From Streptomyces paludis (GTDB taxonomy: Bacteria; Actinomycetota; Actinomycetes; Streptomycetales; Streptomycetaceae), in the NCBI RefSeq assembly GCF_003344965.1, contig NZ_CP031194.1, forward strand, positions 1,488,001 to 1,552,000: a DNA stretch of 64,000 nucleotides, written 5' to 3'. The notes beneath the pieces were generated by a model. That model was not told the origin of the DNA, searched no databases, and saw nothing but the letters and a program-made list of their open reading frames with translations. Shown here piece after piece: positions 1-10,154 of the stretch. A program made the position numbers and the translations under genes. Numbering within the stretch: the stretch's first letter is position 1; every line of letters begins with the position of its first letter.

Positions 1-26
1 CTGGTCGAAGCGGTGCCGAGGGCCAT
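1..26 (-). CDS. possible N-terminus of methylenetetrahydrofolate reductase, cut by the window edge
   Basis: On the minus strand an ATG at 26 opens a frame reading MALGTAST and then runs off the window. This resembles the first residues I remember for Streptomyces MetF, and metF-like genes precede the Rv2175c/thiE neighbourhood in related genomes. Only eight codons are visible and there is no strong ribosome binding site. The call is inferred from position and a short remembered N-terminus, not from any domain. Confidence 0.3.
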
Positions 27-135
27 ACGGGCAGGTTAGCGAGGGGGTGCGGCTCAACCCAACCGAACAGGGAACATTCGCCGGTATTGCCGGTTAACTG
101 GCCGGCTTCACCGTCCACATTCCGATACGGGGACG

Positions 136-789
136 TCACTCCGCGCGTTCGCGCACCCGCTTCGCCAGGGCGGCGGCGGCCTCGGCCGGGTCGTCCGCCT
201 CGGTGATCGCCCGTACGACGACGATCCGGCGGGCCCCCGCGTCGAGCACCTCGTCGAGGTTGCCGGCGTCGATCCCGCCGATCGCGAACCACGGGCGCGC
301 GGGGGCCAGCGCCGCCGCGTACCGGACCAGACCGAGGCCGGGCGCAGGGCGGCCCGGCTTGGTCGGGGTGGGCCAGCAGGGGCCCGTACAGAAGTAGTCC
401 ACGCCGGGCTGGGTGGCGGCGGCGTCCACCTCGGCCTCGGCGTGGGTGGAGCGGCCGATCAGCGCCGCCGGGCCGAGGATGGCGCGGGCCGCGGGCACGG
501 GCAGGTCGCCCTGGCCCAGATGCAGCACGTCGGAGCCGATGGCGTGCGCGACATCGGCGCGGTCGTTCACCGCGAGCAGCCGGCCGTGGCGCCGGCAGGC
601 GTCGGCGAAGACCCGGAGGTGGTCCAGCTCCTCGGCCGCCTCCAGGCCCTTCTGGCGCAGCTGCACGATGTCCACCCCGGCCGCGAGGACGGCGTCGAGG
701 AACTCGGGCAGATCGCCCTGGCGCCCGCGGGCGTCCGTGCAGAGGTAGAGCCGGGCATCGGCCAGCGGCGACGGATCGGCCGTGGGCAT
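136..789 (-). CDS. thiE: thiamine-phosphate synthase ThiE
   Basis: ThiE joins hydroxymethylpyrimidine diphosphate to the thiazole phosphate to make thiamine phosphate in the cytosol. The product reads as a complete TIM barrel of about 217 residues: ARLYLCTD near the start, [21 protein letters not shown], the LHLGQGDLP strand, IGRSTH and the GGID phosphate loop near the C-terminus. I chose the ATG at 789 because a purine-rich GGGGGGA precedes it. The frame stays open to 837, but that longer form would run into the hairpin at 821-866. The thiazole genes thiOSG lie 2.2 kb away on the other strand behind a TPP riboswitch. No riboswitch precedes thiE itself, so its control probably differs. Confidence 0.93.
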   Translation of the reverse strand: MPTADPSPLADARLYLCTDARGRQGDLPEFLDAVLAAGVDIVQLRQKGLEAAEELDHLRVFADACRRHGRLLAVNDRADVAHAIGSDVLHLGQGDLPVPAARAILGPAALIGRSTHAEAEVDAAATQPGVDYFCTGPCWPTPTKPGRPAPGLGLVRYAAALAPARPWFAIGGIDAGNLDEVLDAGARRIVVVRAITEADDPAEAAAALAKRVRERAE

Positions 790-820
790 GGGAAGTCCCC
801 CCGTTGGGTTCGGTCTGGTC

Positions 821-866
821 GGGCGTGGCGGCGTCACCCCCGTAAGGGAGCGACGCCGCCACGCCC
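821..866 (-). terminator. hairpin terminator after the Rv2175c-like gene
   Basis: A perfect 15-bp stem (821-835 with 852-866) and a 16-nt loop lies directly after the stop of the gene at 877-1242 and before thiE on the same strand. No U-tract is obvious, as is usual in high-GC actinobacteria. If it terminates, thiE needs a promoter in the roughly 30 bp left or depends on read-through. Confidence 0.6.
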
Positions 867-876
867 CACGAAGGCG

Positions 877-1242
877 CTAGACAGCGAGCGCCTGGGCCCG
901 GCGCTTCACCTCCGTGCCGCGGTTCTCACTGAGCGCCTGCGCGGGCGTGCCCGGCAGGCTGGGGTCGGGAGTGAAGAGCCACTCAAGCATCTCTTCGTCG
1001 GTGAAGCCGTCGTCCCTCAGGAGCGTCAGGGTGCCGCTGAGGCCCTTGACCACCTTGTTGCCGTCGATAAAGGCGGCGGGCACCTGAAGCGCCCGGTTCT
1101 CCCCCCGGCGCACGGCGATCAGCTGGCCTTCCTTCACCAGCTGCCGCACGCGCGTCACCTCGATATCGAACATTTCGGCGATATCGGGCAGGTGGAGCCA
1201 GGCGGGGACGAGAGCATCGATCTTTGCGTCAATCTCGGTCAC
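877..1242 (-). CDS. Rv2175c-family DNA-binding protein
   Basis: A 121-residue protein with an N-terminal winged helix-turn-helix-like region (WLHLPDIAEMFDIEVTRVRQ, about 14-34) and a compact C-terminal domain containing DGFTDEEMLEWLF. Length and layout match the Rv2175c family. In M. tuberculosis that protein binds DNA and is phosphorylated by the neighbouring kinase PknL. A PASTA kinase lies 4.4 kb away here, so the same kinase-substrate pair may exist, although other genes now separate them. Translation starts at a GTG (1242). The DNA target and physiological role are not shown by the sequence. Confidence 0.82.
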   Translation of the reverse strand: MTEIDAKIDALVPAWLHLPDIAEMFDIEVTRVRQLVKEGQLIAVRRGENRALQVPAAFIDGNKVVKGLSGTLTLLRDDGFTDEEMLEWLFTPDPSLPGTPAQALSENRGTEVKRRAQALAV

Positions 1243-1321
1243 AGGACAAGCGTGCCATCCCGGACTGACAGCCGGTAGCCAAGGCCCCCTGAACGAGCGC
1301 GGACCGTGCCGTCACCGCCCG

Positions 1322-2527
1322 TCACACCACCGCTCCGCGCAGCGGTACGGACGGATCCGCCACCCGCCCGGGATCCATCCGCGCGCCCGCCTCGATCAGC
1401 TTGCGGCCCTGCGCGAGGTCCCGGGGCCTGCCCACGGCCAGCAGCGCCACCAGCACCCCGTCCCGCAGCCACACCGCCGACCAGGCCACGCCCTCGGGGT
1501 CGCCGCGCCGGATCAGCGCGTCGGCCGCCGCGTGGTGGCCCGCGTACTGCACGAAGCGGCCGAACTGCTCGGACCAGAAGTACGGCACCGGGTCGTAGAC
1601 CCGCTCGGTCTCGCCCAGCACCTGCGCGGCGACCGTACGCGGCCCCTGGAGCGCGTTGTCCCAGTGGTGCACCAGCAGCCGTCCGCCGTAGCGCGCGGAC
1701 GGGAAGGAGGCGCAGTCGCCGACCGCGTACACGTCCGGCAGCGAGGCGCGCAGCCGCTCGTCCGCCGTGACGGAGCCGTCCGGGCCGAGCGCGATGCCCG
1801 AGCCGGCCAGCCAGGCCGTCGCGGGCCGCGCCCCGATGCCCACGACCACGGCCTCCGCGGACAGCGACCGGCCGTCCGCCAGCACCACCGAGCCCGGCTC
1901 GACGGCGGCCACGCGCGCGTGGGTGAGCAGTTCGGCGCCGCTCTCCGCGTACCAGCCGGCCATCGGACCGGTGACCTCGGCGGGCAGCGCGCCCGCCAGC
2001 GGCCGGTCCGCCGCTTCCACGACCGTCACCTCGCAGCCGGCCTCGCGGGCCGCCGTGGCGAACTCCGCGCCGATCCAGCCCGCGCCCACCACCACGATCG
2101 ACTGCCGCCGCGCGAGCACCGGCCGCAGCCGCTCGGCGTCGTCCAGCGTCCGCAGCGCGTGCACCCCGGGCATCCCCTCGGTGCCGGGCAGCGCGACCGG
2201 CTCCGCGCCCGTGGCGAGGACCAGCACGCCGTACGGGACCGGTCCGCCCGCCGTGTCCACCTCGTGGTCCCCGGCGCGCAGCCCGGTCACCTCCAGCCCG
2301 AGCCGCAACTCGACGTCGAGCGCGGCGAAATCGACGTCGAACGCCGAGCTGTCCGCCTTGCCGAGCAGCAGCGCCTTGGAGAGCGGCGGCCGGTCGTACG
2401 GCGGATGCGGCTCGGCCCCGATCAGCGTGATCCCGCCGCCGTACCCCTGCTCCCGCAGCGCGACGGCCGTCTGTACGCCCGCCATTCCCGCGCCGACGAT
2501 GACAACTCGCTTCGCCGGCTCAGACAT
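1322..2527 (-). CDS. FAD-dependent NAD(P)H oxidoreductase, ferredoxin-reductase type
   Basis: A 401-residue pyridine nucleotide-disulfide-type reductase. The first Rossmann fold has VVIVGAGMAGVQTA (about 8-21), the second has IVVVGAGWIGAEFATAA (about 145-161), and the FAD-binding VYAVGDCASF motif is near 270. There is no redox CxxxxC. The RPPLSK motif after the first fold is typical of rubredoxin/ferredoxin reductases of oxygenase systems. It probably transfers electrons from NAD(P)H to a small iron-sulfur protein, but no partner ferredoxin is adjacent. It overlaps the end of the upstream gene by 8 nt, so the two are probably translationally coupled. Confidence 0.85.
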   Translation of the reverse strand: MSEPAKRVVIVGAGMAGVQTAVALREQGYGGGITLIGAEPHPPYDRPPLSKALLLGKADSSAFDVDFAALDVELRLGLEVTGLRAGDHEVDTAGGPVPYGVLVLATGAEPVALPGTEGMPGVHALRTLDDAERLRPVLARRQSIVVVGAGWIGAEFATAAREAGCEVTVVEAADRPLAGALPAEVTGPMAGWYAESGAELLTHARVAAVEPGSVVLADGRSLSAEAVVVGIGARPATAWLAGSGIALGPDGSVTADERLRASLPDVYAVGDCASFPSARYGGRLLVHHWDNALQGPRTVAAQVLGETERVYDPVPYFWSEQFGRFVQYAGHHAAADALIRRGDPEGVAWSAVWLRDGVLVALLAVGRPRDLAQGRKLIEAGARMDPGRVADPSVPLRGAVV

Positions 2528-2885
2528 CCGAGCCCTCCGGGGCGCCCGCGGGCAGCTCTTCCACGACGCTCGTGCCGCTGCCCTCCCGCGACTCCCACTC
2601 CCAGGTCTCCGTCAGACGGACCCGGCCGTCGGGGAGTTCACCGACGGCGGAGACGCAGTGCCCCGACGAGGTCCCGCCGTCCCGCTTCAGCTGTACGTAA
2701 CGGAAGTCCAGCCGGTCGCCCTCGCGGGTCCCCACGAGATGGCCGCGCACGACGTCGCCGCCCGCGTAATCGGCCCAGATCCGGCCGTTCTCCTCGTGAT
2801 ACCGGAAGCGCGTGCGGGTCCCCACCTGGCCCGGGGCCTGGTCGTCGACCGGGGAGAGGACGAGTCCGTCGAGCGAGCGTGCCAC
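2520..2885 (-). CDS. conserved small beta-rich protein of unknown function
   Basis: A 121-residue protein rich in short beta-strand repeats (RFRYHEENGRIWADYAGGD, then RLDFRYVQLKRD and RVRLTETWEW). Proteins of this family are sometimes labelled N-acetylglutamate synthase in databases, but I see no acetyltransferase motif and do not accept that name. The GTG at 2885 is chosen because AAGGGAG lies 8 nt upstream. The frame is open to 2963, but that would run into the riboswitch region of the divergent thiO. It is the first gene of a two-gene operon with the FAD oxidoreductase. Confidence 0.7.
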   Translation of the reverse strand: MARSLDGLVLSPVDDQAPGQVGTRTRFRYHEENGRIWADYAGGDVVRGHLVGTREGDRLDFRYVQLKRDGGTSSGHCVSAVGELPDGRVRLTETWEWESREGSGTSVVEELPAGAPEGSDV

Positions 2886-2945
2886 CGTGAATGCTCCCTT
2901 ACCGCCCGCGGCGCGGGACGTTAGTCTGGCCGTCGACACTACCTC

Positions 2946-3040
2946 GCGGGAGTCCGGACGCACCGGGCTGAGAGGGAGGCTGACACGGCCTCCGACCGTA
3001 CGAACCTGATCCGGGTCATGCCGGCGAAGGGAGGGGCTGG
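2946..3040 (+). promoter_or_regulatory. TPP riboswitch (THI element) ahead of thiOSG
   Basis: The leader has the hallmark TPP aptamer segments: CTGAGAGGGAGGCTGACA (about 2969-2986) for the pyrimidine-binding arm, and ACCTGATCCGGGTCATGCCG (3004-3023) followed by GCGAAGGGA for the pyrophosphate arm. The 3' end of the aptamer (GAAGGGAGGGG) doubles as the ribosome binding region of thiO, whose ATG is at 3047. Control is therefore probably at translation initiation: TPP binding would hide the Shine-Dalgarno sequence. Confidence 0.93.
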
Positions 3041-3046
3041 ACGCCC

Positions 3047-5228
<2,182 letters not shown>

Positions 5229-5234
5229 AGCCCT

Positions 5235-5640
5235 GCACGGACCCACCGGGCCCGGCCCGGGGAGTTCGTGGCCCGGCCGTCCACCGGCGGGAGGGGGCCG
5301 GGGTCGCAGGAGGTGACGTCCCCGGATGTAGAGCGTGATTTGTGCCGCTGAACGAAACCCGCACATGTGCACCGGCCCGCACGCGGCGTAAATCATGCAT
5401 CCGGGGATGCGCCTCCGGAGTGCCCCGGCCCCCGGCACCGAGACAACCAGCCGCGCCACGCCCCCCGGCCCCCCGGCACTGCGTGCACCGGCCGCACGTC
5501 AAAGACCACGGCCCCCGCCGGGAGGCGACCCCGCCCCGGTACCCGGCACGGGCGCACCGGCCCGCACCCCGGTACCACCGCAGACCACGGCCCCCTAGCC
5601 GGGAGGCGTAACCGTCGGGAGGCGCAACCGCCGGGAGGCG
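5235..5640 (+). repeat. copy A of a dispersed structured intergenic element
   Basis: This gene-free stretch between thiG and the kinase gene is homologous to sequence at 25520-25854 (same strand) and, inverted, to 25309-25505. The core at 5320-5406 folds as one long stem: CCCCGGATG (5320-5328) pairs with CATCCGGGG (5398-5406), and TGATTTGTGCCGC (5336-5348) pairs with GCGGCGTAAATCA (5383-5395), using two G-U wobbles. The apical loop carries the perfect palindrome GCACATGTGC (5361-5370). A perfect Shine-Dalgarno-like AGGAGGTGA (5308-5316) precedes an ATG followed directly by TAG (5326-5331). Downstream, GGGAGGCG occurs several times in near-tandem. No protein is supported. Function is unknown. 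Confidence 0.85.
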
Positions 5641-5646
5641 TCACCG

Positions 5647-5652
5647 TAGACT
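5647..5652 (+). promoter_or_regulatory. possible -10 box giving a leaderless kinase transcript
   Basis: TAGACT lies exactly 6 nt before the GTG start of the kinase gene. In Streptomyces such spacing usually means that transcription begins at the start codon itself. A matching -35 box is not clear, and the AGGA just before the GTG is too close for a normal ribosome binding site. Confidence 0.35.
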
Positions 5653-5658
5653 CAGGAC

Positions 5659-7605
5659 GTGGATACGACCCTTCAGGACCCCATCGTCGGGCACCTGCTC
5701 GACGGCCGCTATCGCGTCGACGCGCGCATCGCCGTCGGTGGCATGGCCACGGTCTACCGGGCCGTCGACACCCGGCTCGACCGGGTCCTCGCGCTCAAGG
5801 TGATGCACCCCGCGCTCGCGACGGACGCGACGTTCGTGGAGCGGTTCATCCGGGAGGCCAAGGCCGTCGCCCGGCTCGACCATCCGAATATCGTCGGGGT
5901 GTTCGACCAGGGCGCCGAGGGCGCGTACGTGTATCTGGCGATGGAGTACGTCGCGGGGTGCACGCTGCGCGACGTACTGCGGGAGCGGGGCGCGCTTCAG
6001 CCGCGCGCGGCGCTGGACATCCTGGAGCCGGTGCTGGCCGCGCTGGGGGCCGCGCACCGGGCGGGGTTCGTGCACCGGGACATGAAGCCGGAGAACGTGC
6101 TGATCGGGGACGACGGCCGGGTCAAGGTCGCCGACTTCGGGCTGGTGCGGGCCGTGGGGGACGTGACGAACACCACCGGGTCGGTGCTCGGGACGGTGTC
6201 GTACCTCGCGCCGGAGCAGATCGAGCAGGGGACGTCGGACACCCGGGTCGACGTGTACGCGTGCGGGGTCGTGCTGCACGAGATGCTGACGGGGGCCAAG
6301 CCGCACACCGGGGACTCCCCCGCGCAGGTGCTGTATCTGCATCTCAACGAGGACGTTCCGGCGCCGTCGGCCTCCGTGCCGGGGCTCGCCGCCGAGCTGG
6401 ACGCGCTGGTCGCGGTGGCGACGGCGCGTGACCCGGAGGGGCGGCCGGCGGACGCCGTGGCGCTGCTGGCGCGGACCCGGGCGGCGCGGGCCGCGCTGAC
6501 GGACGCGCAGCTGGACGCCGTACCGCCGAAGGCGAAGGCGGAGCCGGGCCCCGGCGCGAAGAGCGAGAGCCGTACGACGGTGATTCCGCGCGCGCTGCCC
6601 GGCGAGGACCGCCAGGTGAACCGGACGAGCAGGCTGGAGACCGGGCCTCCGCAGGCCGGGCCGCCCGCGCGCGGCGGCACCGGGCGGCGGACACCGGGAA
6701 TGCCGGGACTGCCGGGAATGCCGCGGCGCGGGATCGTCGCCGTGGTGCTGGGGGTGCTGCTGGCGCTCGGGGTCGGTACGGGCGTCTGGTACATCAACTC
6801 GGGGCAGTTCACGCGCGTGCCGTCGGTCCTCGGCAAGAGCGAGGCGGACGCGCGCCAACGGCTCTCGGACGAGGGGCTCGACGCGAAGGTCACGGAGGGC
6901 TTCAGCGACGCGTTCGAGCGCGGCACGGTAATGGCCACGGACCCGGAGCCGCGCGCCCGGGTGCGGGGCAGCGGCCCGGTGACGCTGGTCGTCTCGCGGG
7001 GGCCGAAGACCGTACGGGTGCCGGAGCTGGCGGGCAGACCGCTGGCGGAGGCGCGGAGCCTGCTGAAGAAGGAGGGGCTGGCGGCCGGGGTGGTCACCGA
7101 GGAGTTCAGCGACGATGTCGCGCGCGGCTCGGTGGTGTCCTCGAAGCCGGCGGGCGGCTCCGACGTACGGCCCGATACGGGCGTGGCGCTGGTGGTCAGC
7201 AAGGGGGCCGCGATCGAGGTCCCGGAGGTGACCGGGCAGCCGCTGGCCGATGCCACGGCGGTGCTGGAGGACGCGGGGCTGAAGGTCGAGGTGGCCGCGG
7301 ACCGGGTGAACTCGACGGTGGCGGAGGGATCCGTGACCGAGCAGTCGGCGGCCCGGGGGACCCGGCTGGCCGAGGGCGACACGGTGACGCTGACCGTGTC
7401 CAAGGGGCCGCGGATGGTCTCCGTACCGGATGTGACCGGGCAGAAGACGGCGGACGCCAGGAAGGCGCTGGAGGCGGCGGGCTTCGAGGTCAAGGAGGAG
7501 CGCAGCTTCCCGTTCCTGGGTGACACCATCGGCAAGCAGTCCGTGGCGGGCGGCGAGACCGCGCCCGAGGGCAGCACGATCACCATCACGACCAAGGGAC
7601 TCTGA
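5659..7605 (+). CDS. membrane Ser/Thr protein kinase with PASTA domains (PknL-like)
   Basis: A 648-residue receptor kinase. The kinase domain covers about 15-280: glycine loop VGGMATVYRAV, catalytic Lys47, Glu66, HRDMKPEN (139-146, Asp141), DFG Asp159 and APEQ. A proline/glycine-rich juxtamembrane linker follows, then one transmembrane helix (about 358-378) and four extracellular PASTA repeats (about 380-648) of the kind that bind peptidoglycan fragments. By position next to an Rv2175c homologue and class II DAHP synthase it corresponds to mycobacterial PknL, which as I recall lacks PASTA domains. It probably senses the cell wall and phosphorylates cytosolic targets. The nfo gene follows after 5 nt and is probably co-transcribed. 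Confidence 0.93.
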   Translation: MDTTLQDPIVGHLLDGRYRVDARIAVGGMATVYRAVDTRLDRVLALKVMHPALATDATFVERFIREAKAVARLDHPNIVGVFDQGAEGAYVYLAMEYVAGCTLRDVLRERGALQPRAALDILEPVLAALGAAHRAGFVHRDMKPENVLIGDDGRVKVADFGLVRAVGDVTNTTGSVLGTVSYLAPEQIEQGTSDTRVDVYACGVVLHEMLTGAKPHTGDSPAQVLYLHLNEDVPAPSASVPGLAAELDALVAVATARDPEGRPADAVALLARTRAARAALTDAQLDAVPPKAKAEPGPGAKSESRTTVIPRALPGEDRQVNRTSRLETGPPQAGPPARGGTGRRTPGMPGLPGMPRRGIVAVVLGVLLALGVGTGVWYINSGQFTRVPSVLGKSEADARQRLSDEGLDAKVTEGFSDAFERGTVMATDPEPRARVRGSGPVTLVVSRGPKTVRVPELAGRPLAEARSLLKKEGLAAGVVTEEFSDDVARGSVVSSKPAGGSDVRPDTGVALVVSKGAAIEVPEVTGQPLADATAVLEDAGLKVEVAADRVNSTVAEGSVTEQSAARGTRLAEGDTVTLTVSKGPRMVSVPDVTGQKTADARKALEAAGFEVKEERSFPFLGDTIGKQSVAGGETAPEGSTITITTKGL

Positions 7606-7610
7606 GGCGG

Positions 7611-8462
7611 ATGCGCAACCCTGTCGGCGGCCATGTCCCCGTGGCCGGCGGGCTGGCGACGACCGGTCTGGCCTACGCACGTGAGCTGGGGGCCGAGGTC
7701 GTCCAGGTGTTCGTCGCCAACCCGCGGGGCTGGGCGACACCGGCCGGGAATCCGGCGCAGGACGAGCGGTTCCGCGCGGAGTGCGCGGCGGAGGGCATCG
7801 CGGCGTATGTCCACGCGCCGTATCTGATCAACTTCGGCTCGCACACGGAGGCGACGGCCGAGAAGTCGGTGGAGTCCCTGCGGCACAGTCTGCGCCGGGC
7901 CCGCGAGATCGGCGCGCCGGGCGTGGTGGTGCACACTGGCTCGGCGACGGGCGGGCGGTCGCGCGAGGTGGCGCTGGCGCAGGTGCGGGATCTGGTGCTG
8001 CCGCTGCTGGACGAGCTGGACCACGACGACGACCCGTATCTGCTGCTGGAGTCGACGGCGGGCCAGGGCTCCTCGCTCTGCTCCCGGACCTGGGACTTCG
8101 GGCCGTACTTCGAGGCGCTGGACGCGCATCCGAAGCTGGGGGTCTGTCTGGACACCTGCCACATCTTCGCGGCCGGGCACGATCTGACCGGTCCGCACGG
8201 GATGCGGCAGACGCTGGACCTACTGGTGGAGACGGTCGGCGCGGGAAGGCTGCGGCTGATCCACGCCAATGACTCGAAGGACGTGGTCGGCGCGCACAAG
8301 GACCGCCACGAGAACATCGGCGCGGGCCATATCGGCGAGGAACCGTTCCGGGAGCTGTTCCGGCATCCGGCGACGGAGGGCGTACCGCTGGTGATCGAGA
8401 CGCCCGGCCACGGGGCCGGGCACGCGTCGGACGTGGAGCGGCTGAAGAAGCTGCGCGGCTAA
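7611..8462 (+). CDS. nfo: deoxyribonuclease IV (AP endonuclease)
   Basis: An AP endonuclease family 2 enzyme that cuts 5' of abasic sites during base excision repair. The 283-residue TIM barrel starts VGGHVPVAGGLATTGLAYA and carries the zinc-ligand motifs in order: HAPYLINFGS, VVHTGSATGG, LLLESTAGQGSS, CLDTCHIFAAGHDL, HANDSKDVVGAHKDRHENIG, and VIETPGHG at the end. GAGGCGG just before the ATG serves as ribosome binding site. Pairing with a Ser/Thr kinase gene is unusual functionally, and I infer co-transcription only from the 5-nt gap. Confidence 0.93.
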   Translation: MRNPVGGHVPVAGGLATTGLAYARELGAEVVQVFVANPRGWATPAGNPAQDERFRAECAAEGIAAYVHAPYLINFGSHTEATAEKSVESLRHSLRRAREIGAPGVVVHTGSATGGRSREVALAQVRDLVLPLLDELDHDDDPYLLLESTAGQGSSLCSRTWDFGPYFEALDAHPKLGVCLDTCHIFAAGHDLTGPHGMRQTLDLLVETVGAGRLRLIHANDSKDVVGAHKDRHENIGAGHIGEEPFRELFRHPATEGVPLVIETPGHGAGHASDVERLKKLRG

Positions 8463-8474
8463 GACCTTTCGGAC

Positions 8475-9116
8475 CTAGAGTTCCGGCCCGTCGCCGGGTT
8501 CCTCCTGGTACGAGTAGCGCTGCTCGGCCCAGGGGTCGCCGACGTTGTGGTAGCCGCGCTCCTCCCAGAAGCCGCGCCGGTCGGCGGTCATGTACTCGAC
8601 GCCCCGGACCCACTTGGGGCCCTTCCAGGCGTACAGGTGCGGGACGACGAGCCGGACCGGGAATCCGTGCTCGGCAGTGAGCAGTTCACCGTCCTTGTGG
8701 GTGGCGAAGATCGTACGGTCGCCAACGAAATCGTCGAGCCGGAGATTCGCGCTGAAGCCGTATTCGGCCCAGACCATCACATGGGTCACGTCGGGCGCGG
8801 GCGGTGCGAGTTCGACGACCGTACGGGCGGGGACACCGCCCCATTCGGCTCCGACCATGCTGAACTTCGTCACGCAGTGCAGATCGGCGACGACCGTGGA
8901 GAACGGCAGGGCCGAGAATTCTCCGTGATTCCAGCAGTGTTTGTCGCCGTCGGCGGTCGCTCCGAAGACCCGGAACTCCCAGCGTTCCGGCCGGAACTTC
9001 GGCACCGGCCCGTAATGGGTGACCGGCCAGCCGCGCTGGAGCCGCTGCCCCGGTGGCAGCTCGGGCTGTTCCGGCTCCCGACGTTCCCGGCTCTCCGGCT
9101 GACCCATGTCTTCCAT
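8475..9116 (-). CDS. molybdopterin oxidoreductase, sulfite-oxidase-like
   Basis: A 213-residue protein matching the catalytic molybdopterin domain of the sulfite oxidase superfamily (YuiH/MsrP-like small members). The conserved molybdenum-ligating cysteine is in VADLHCVTKFS. WGGVPARTVVELA, YGFSANLRLDDF, LTAEHGFPVRLVVP and the GPKWVRGVEYM segment are typical. No signal peptide or TAT motif is visible, so it is probably cytosolic, and its substrate is unknown. ATG at 9116 or 9107 could be the start; neither has a strong ribosome binding site. A long upstream extension in the same frame runs antisense through the bfr gene and is not real. Confidence 0.86.
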   Translation of the reverse strand: MEDMGQPESRERREPEQPELPPGQRLQRGWPVTHYGPVPKFRPERWEFRVFGATADGDKHCWNHGEFSALPFSTVVADLHCVTKFSMVGAEWGGVPARTVVELAPPAPDVTHVMVWAEYGFSANLRLDDFVGDRTIFATHKDGELLTAEHGFPVRLVVPHLYAWKGPKWVRGVEYMTADRRGFWEERGYHNVGDPWAEQRYSYQEEPGDGPEL

Positions 9117-9263
9117 GGTGACAGACCGGTGGGGGTGGTCATGACCAGGCACGGGCCGATTCGGGCAACTCCTACTAAGCATGCACTTACTGGACGGCCC
9201 GTCGGAGTCGGTGCAAAGATGCGCGCATTCTGCCCCGTCACCTTGCGCGAAAGGAGTCCTGCG

Positions 9264-9743
9264 ATGCAGGGCGACCCCGAGGTCATTGAATTTCTCAATG
9301 AGCAGCTGACTGCCGAACTCACCGCGATCAACCAGTACTTTCTCCACGCGAAGATGCAGGAGAACTTCGGCTGGACGAAGCTCGCCAAGTACACACGCGC
9401 CGAATCCTTCGACGAGATGAAGCACGCCGAGCTGCTCACCGACCGGATTCTGTTCCTGGACGGGCTGCCCAACTATCAGCGGCTTTTCCATGTACGTGTC
9501 GGCCAGACCGTCACCGAGATGTTCCAGGCCGACCGGCAGGTCGAGGTGGAGGCGATCGACCGGCTGAAGCGCGGGATCGATGTCATGCGGGCCAAGGGCG
9601 ACCACACGTCCAAGGGGATCTTCGAATCGATCCTGGAGGACGAGGAGCACCACATCGACTATCTCGACACCCAGCTGGAGCTGGTCGAGAAGCTCGGTGA
9701 GGCGCTCTACATCGCGCAGCTGATCGAGCAGCCCGACAGCTGA
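9264..9743 (+). CDS. bfr: bacterioferritin
   Basis: A 24-mer iron-storage ferritin with haem. The 159-residue sequence keeps all ferroxidase ligands at the standard positions: Glu18, Glu51, His54, Glu94, Glu127 and His130. It also keeps Met52, the haem ligand shared between two subunits. AAGGAG lies 7 nt before the ATG. It is convergent with the bacterioferritin-associated ferredoxin gene, so storage and release of iron are encoded side by side but on separate transcripts. No iron box is visible upstream of this gene. Confidence 0.97.
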   Translation: MQGDPEVIEFLNEQLTAELTAINQYFLHAKMQENFGWTKLAKYTRAESFDEMKHAELLTDRILFLDGLPNYQRLFHVRVGQTVTEMFQADRQVEVEAIDRLKRGIDVMRAKGDHTSKGIFESILEDEEHHIDYLDTQLELVEKLGEALYIAQLIEQPDS

Positions 9744-9774
9744 CCGGCCGGGCACAGAAGTCGGGCGCCGGGCG

Positions 9775-10032
9775 TCAGGCGGCTTCGGGAAGGTCCTGTA
9801 CGGCCTGCACGGCCTGTACGGCCGTCTCCGAGGCTCCCGCGAGGGTCTCGGACAGCAGCTCGCGGCGCGGGCAGCCACCGCGGCCCAGGAGCGACTGGAT
9901 CCGGCGTACGCAGGAGCCGCAGTCGGTGCCGGCCTTGCTGGCCGAGGCGATCTGCCGGGGGGTGCACGCACCCCCCGCCGCGTGTTCCCTGACCTGTGTT
10001 TCGGTGATGCCGAAGCAGGAGCAGACGTACAC
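9775..10032 (-). CDS. bfd: bacterioferritin-associated ferredoxin (BFD-like [2Fe-2S])
   Basis: A small [2Fe-2S] protein that donates electrons to bacterioferritin so that stored Fe3+ can leave as Fe2+. The four cysteines occur as CxC near the N-terminus (VCSCFGITE) and CxxC in GTDCGSCVRRI, the BFD arrangement. I prefer the GTG at 10032 (MYVCSCFG) because GGGAGG lies 8 nt upstream. A GTG at 10041 in the same frame overlaps that site. The short alanine-rich tail is not conserved in the family. An iron box lies about 60 nt upstream, so it should be induced when iron is low. Confidence 0.93.
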   Translation of the reverse strand: MYVCSCFGITETQVREHAAGGACTPRQIASASKAGTDCGSCVRRIQSLLGRGGCPRRELLSETLAGASETAVQAVQAVQDLPEAA

Positions 10033-10090
10033 GCGGTTCACCTCCCGGTGGGGTCGAGGCCGGAGTCTCCGGAGTGCCGCTCCGGACCCT

Positions 10091-10109
10091 TCCGGTGAGG
10101 CTAACCTAA
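10091..10109 (-). promoter_or_regulatory. iron box (DmdR1/IdeR operator) for bfd
   Basis: Read on the minus strand the 19-mer is TTAGGTTAGCCTCACCGGA, which matches 15 of 19 positions of the actinobacterial IdeR/DmdR consensus TTAGGTTAGGCTAACCTAA. A further TAAGG precedes it and extends the repeated TTAGG pattern. It lies upstream of bfd and not of bfr. Iron-loaded repressor would shut off bfd when iron is plentiful. Confidence 0.82.
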
Positions 10110-10154
10110 CCTTACCCGCGCCGGGCCCGGCGGAAAAGTCCCGGAAACGCCAGT

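Noticed and set aside
2520..2885. N-acetylglutamate synthase as the name for the small beta-rich protein
   Set aside because: There is no GNAT acetyl-CoA motif and the fold looks like short beta repeats. The label appears to be a propagated misannotation.
9117..9971. Upstream extension of the sulfite-oxidase-like frame across bfr
   Set aside because: It is antisense to a gene with all ferritin ligands conserved, and the motif-bearing part begins after the ATG at 9116.
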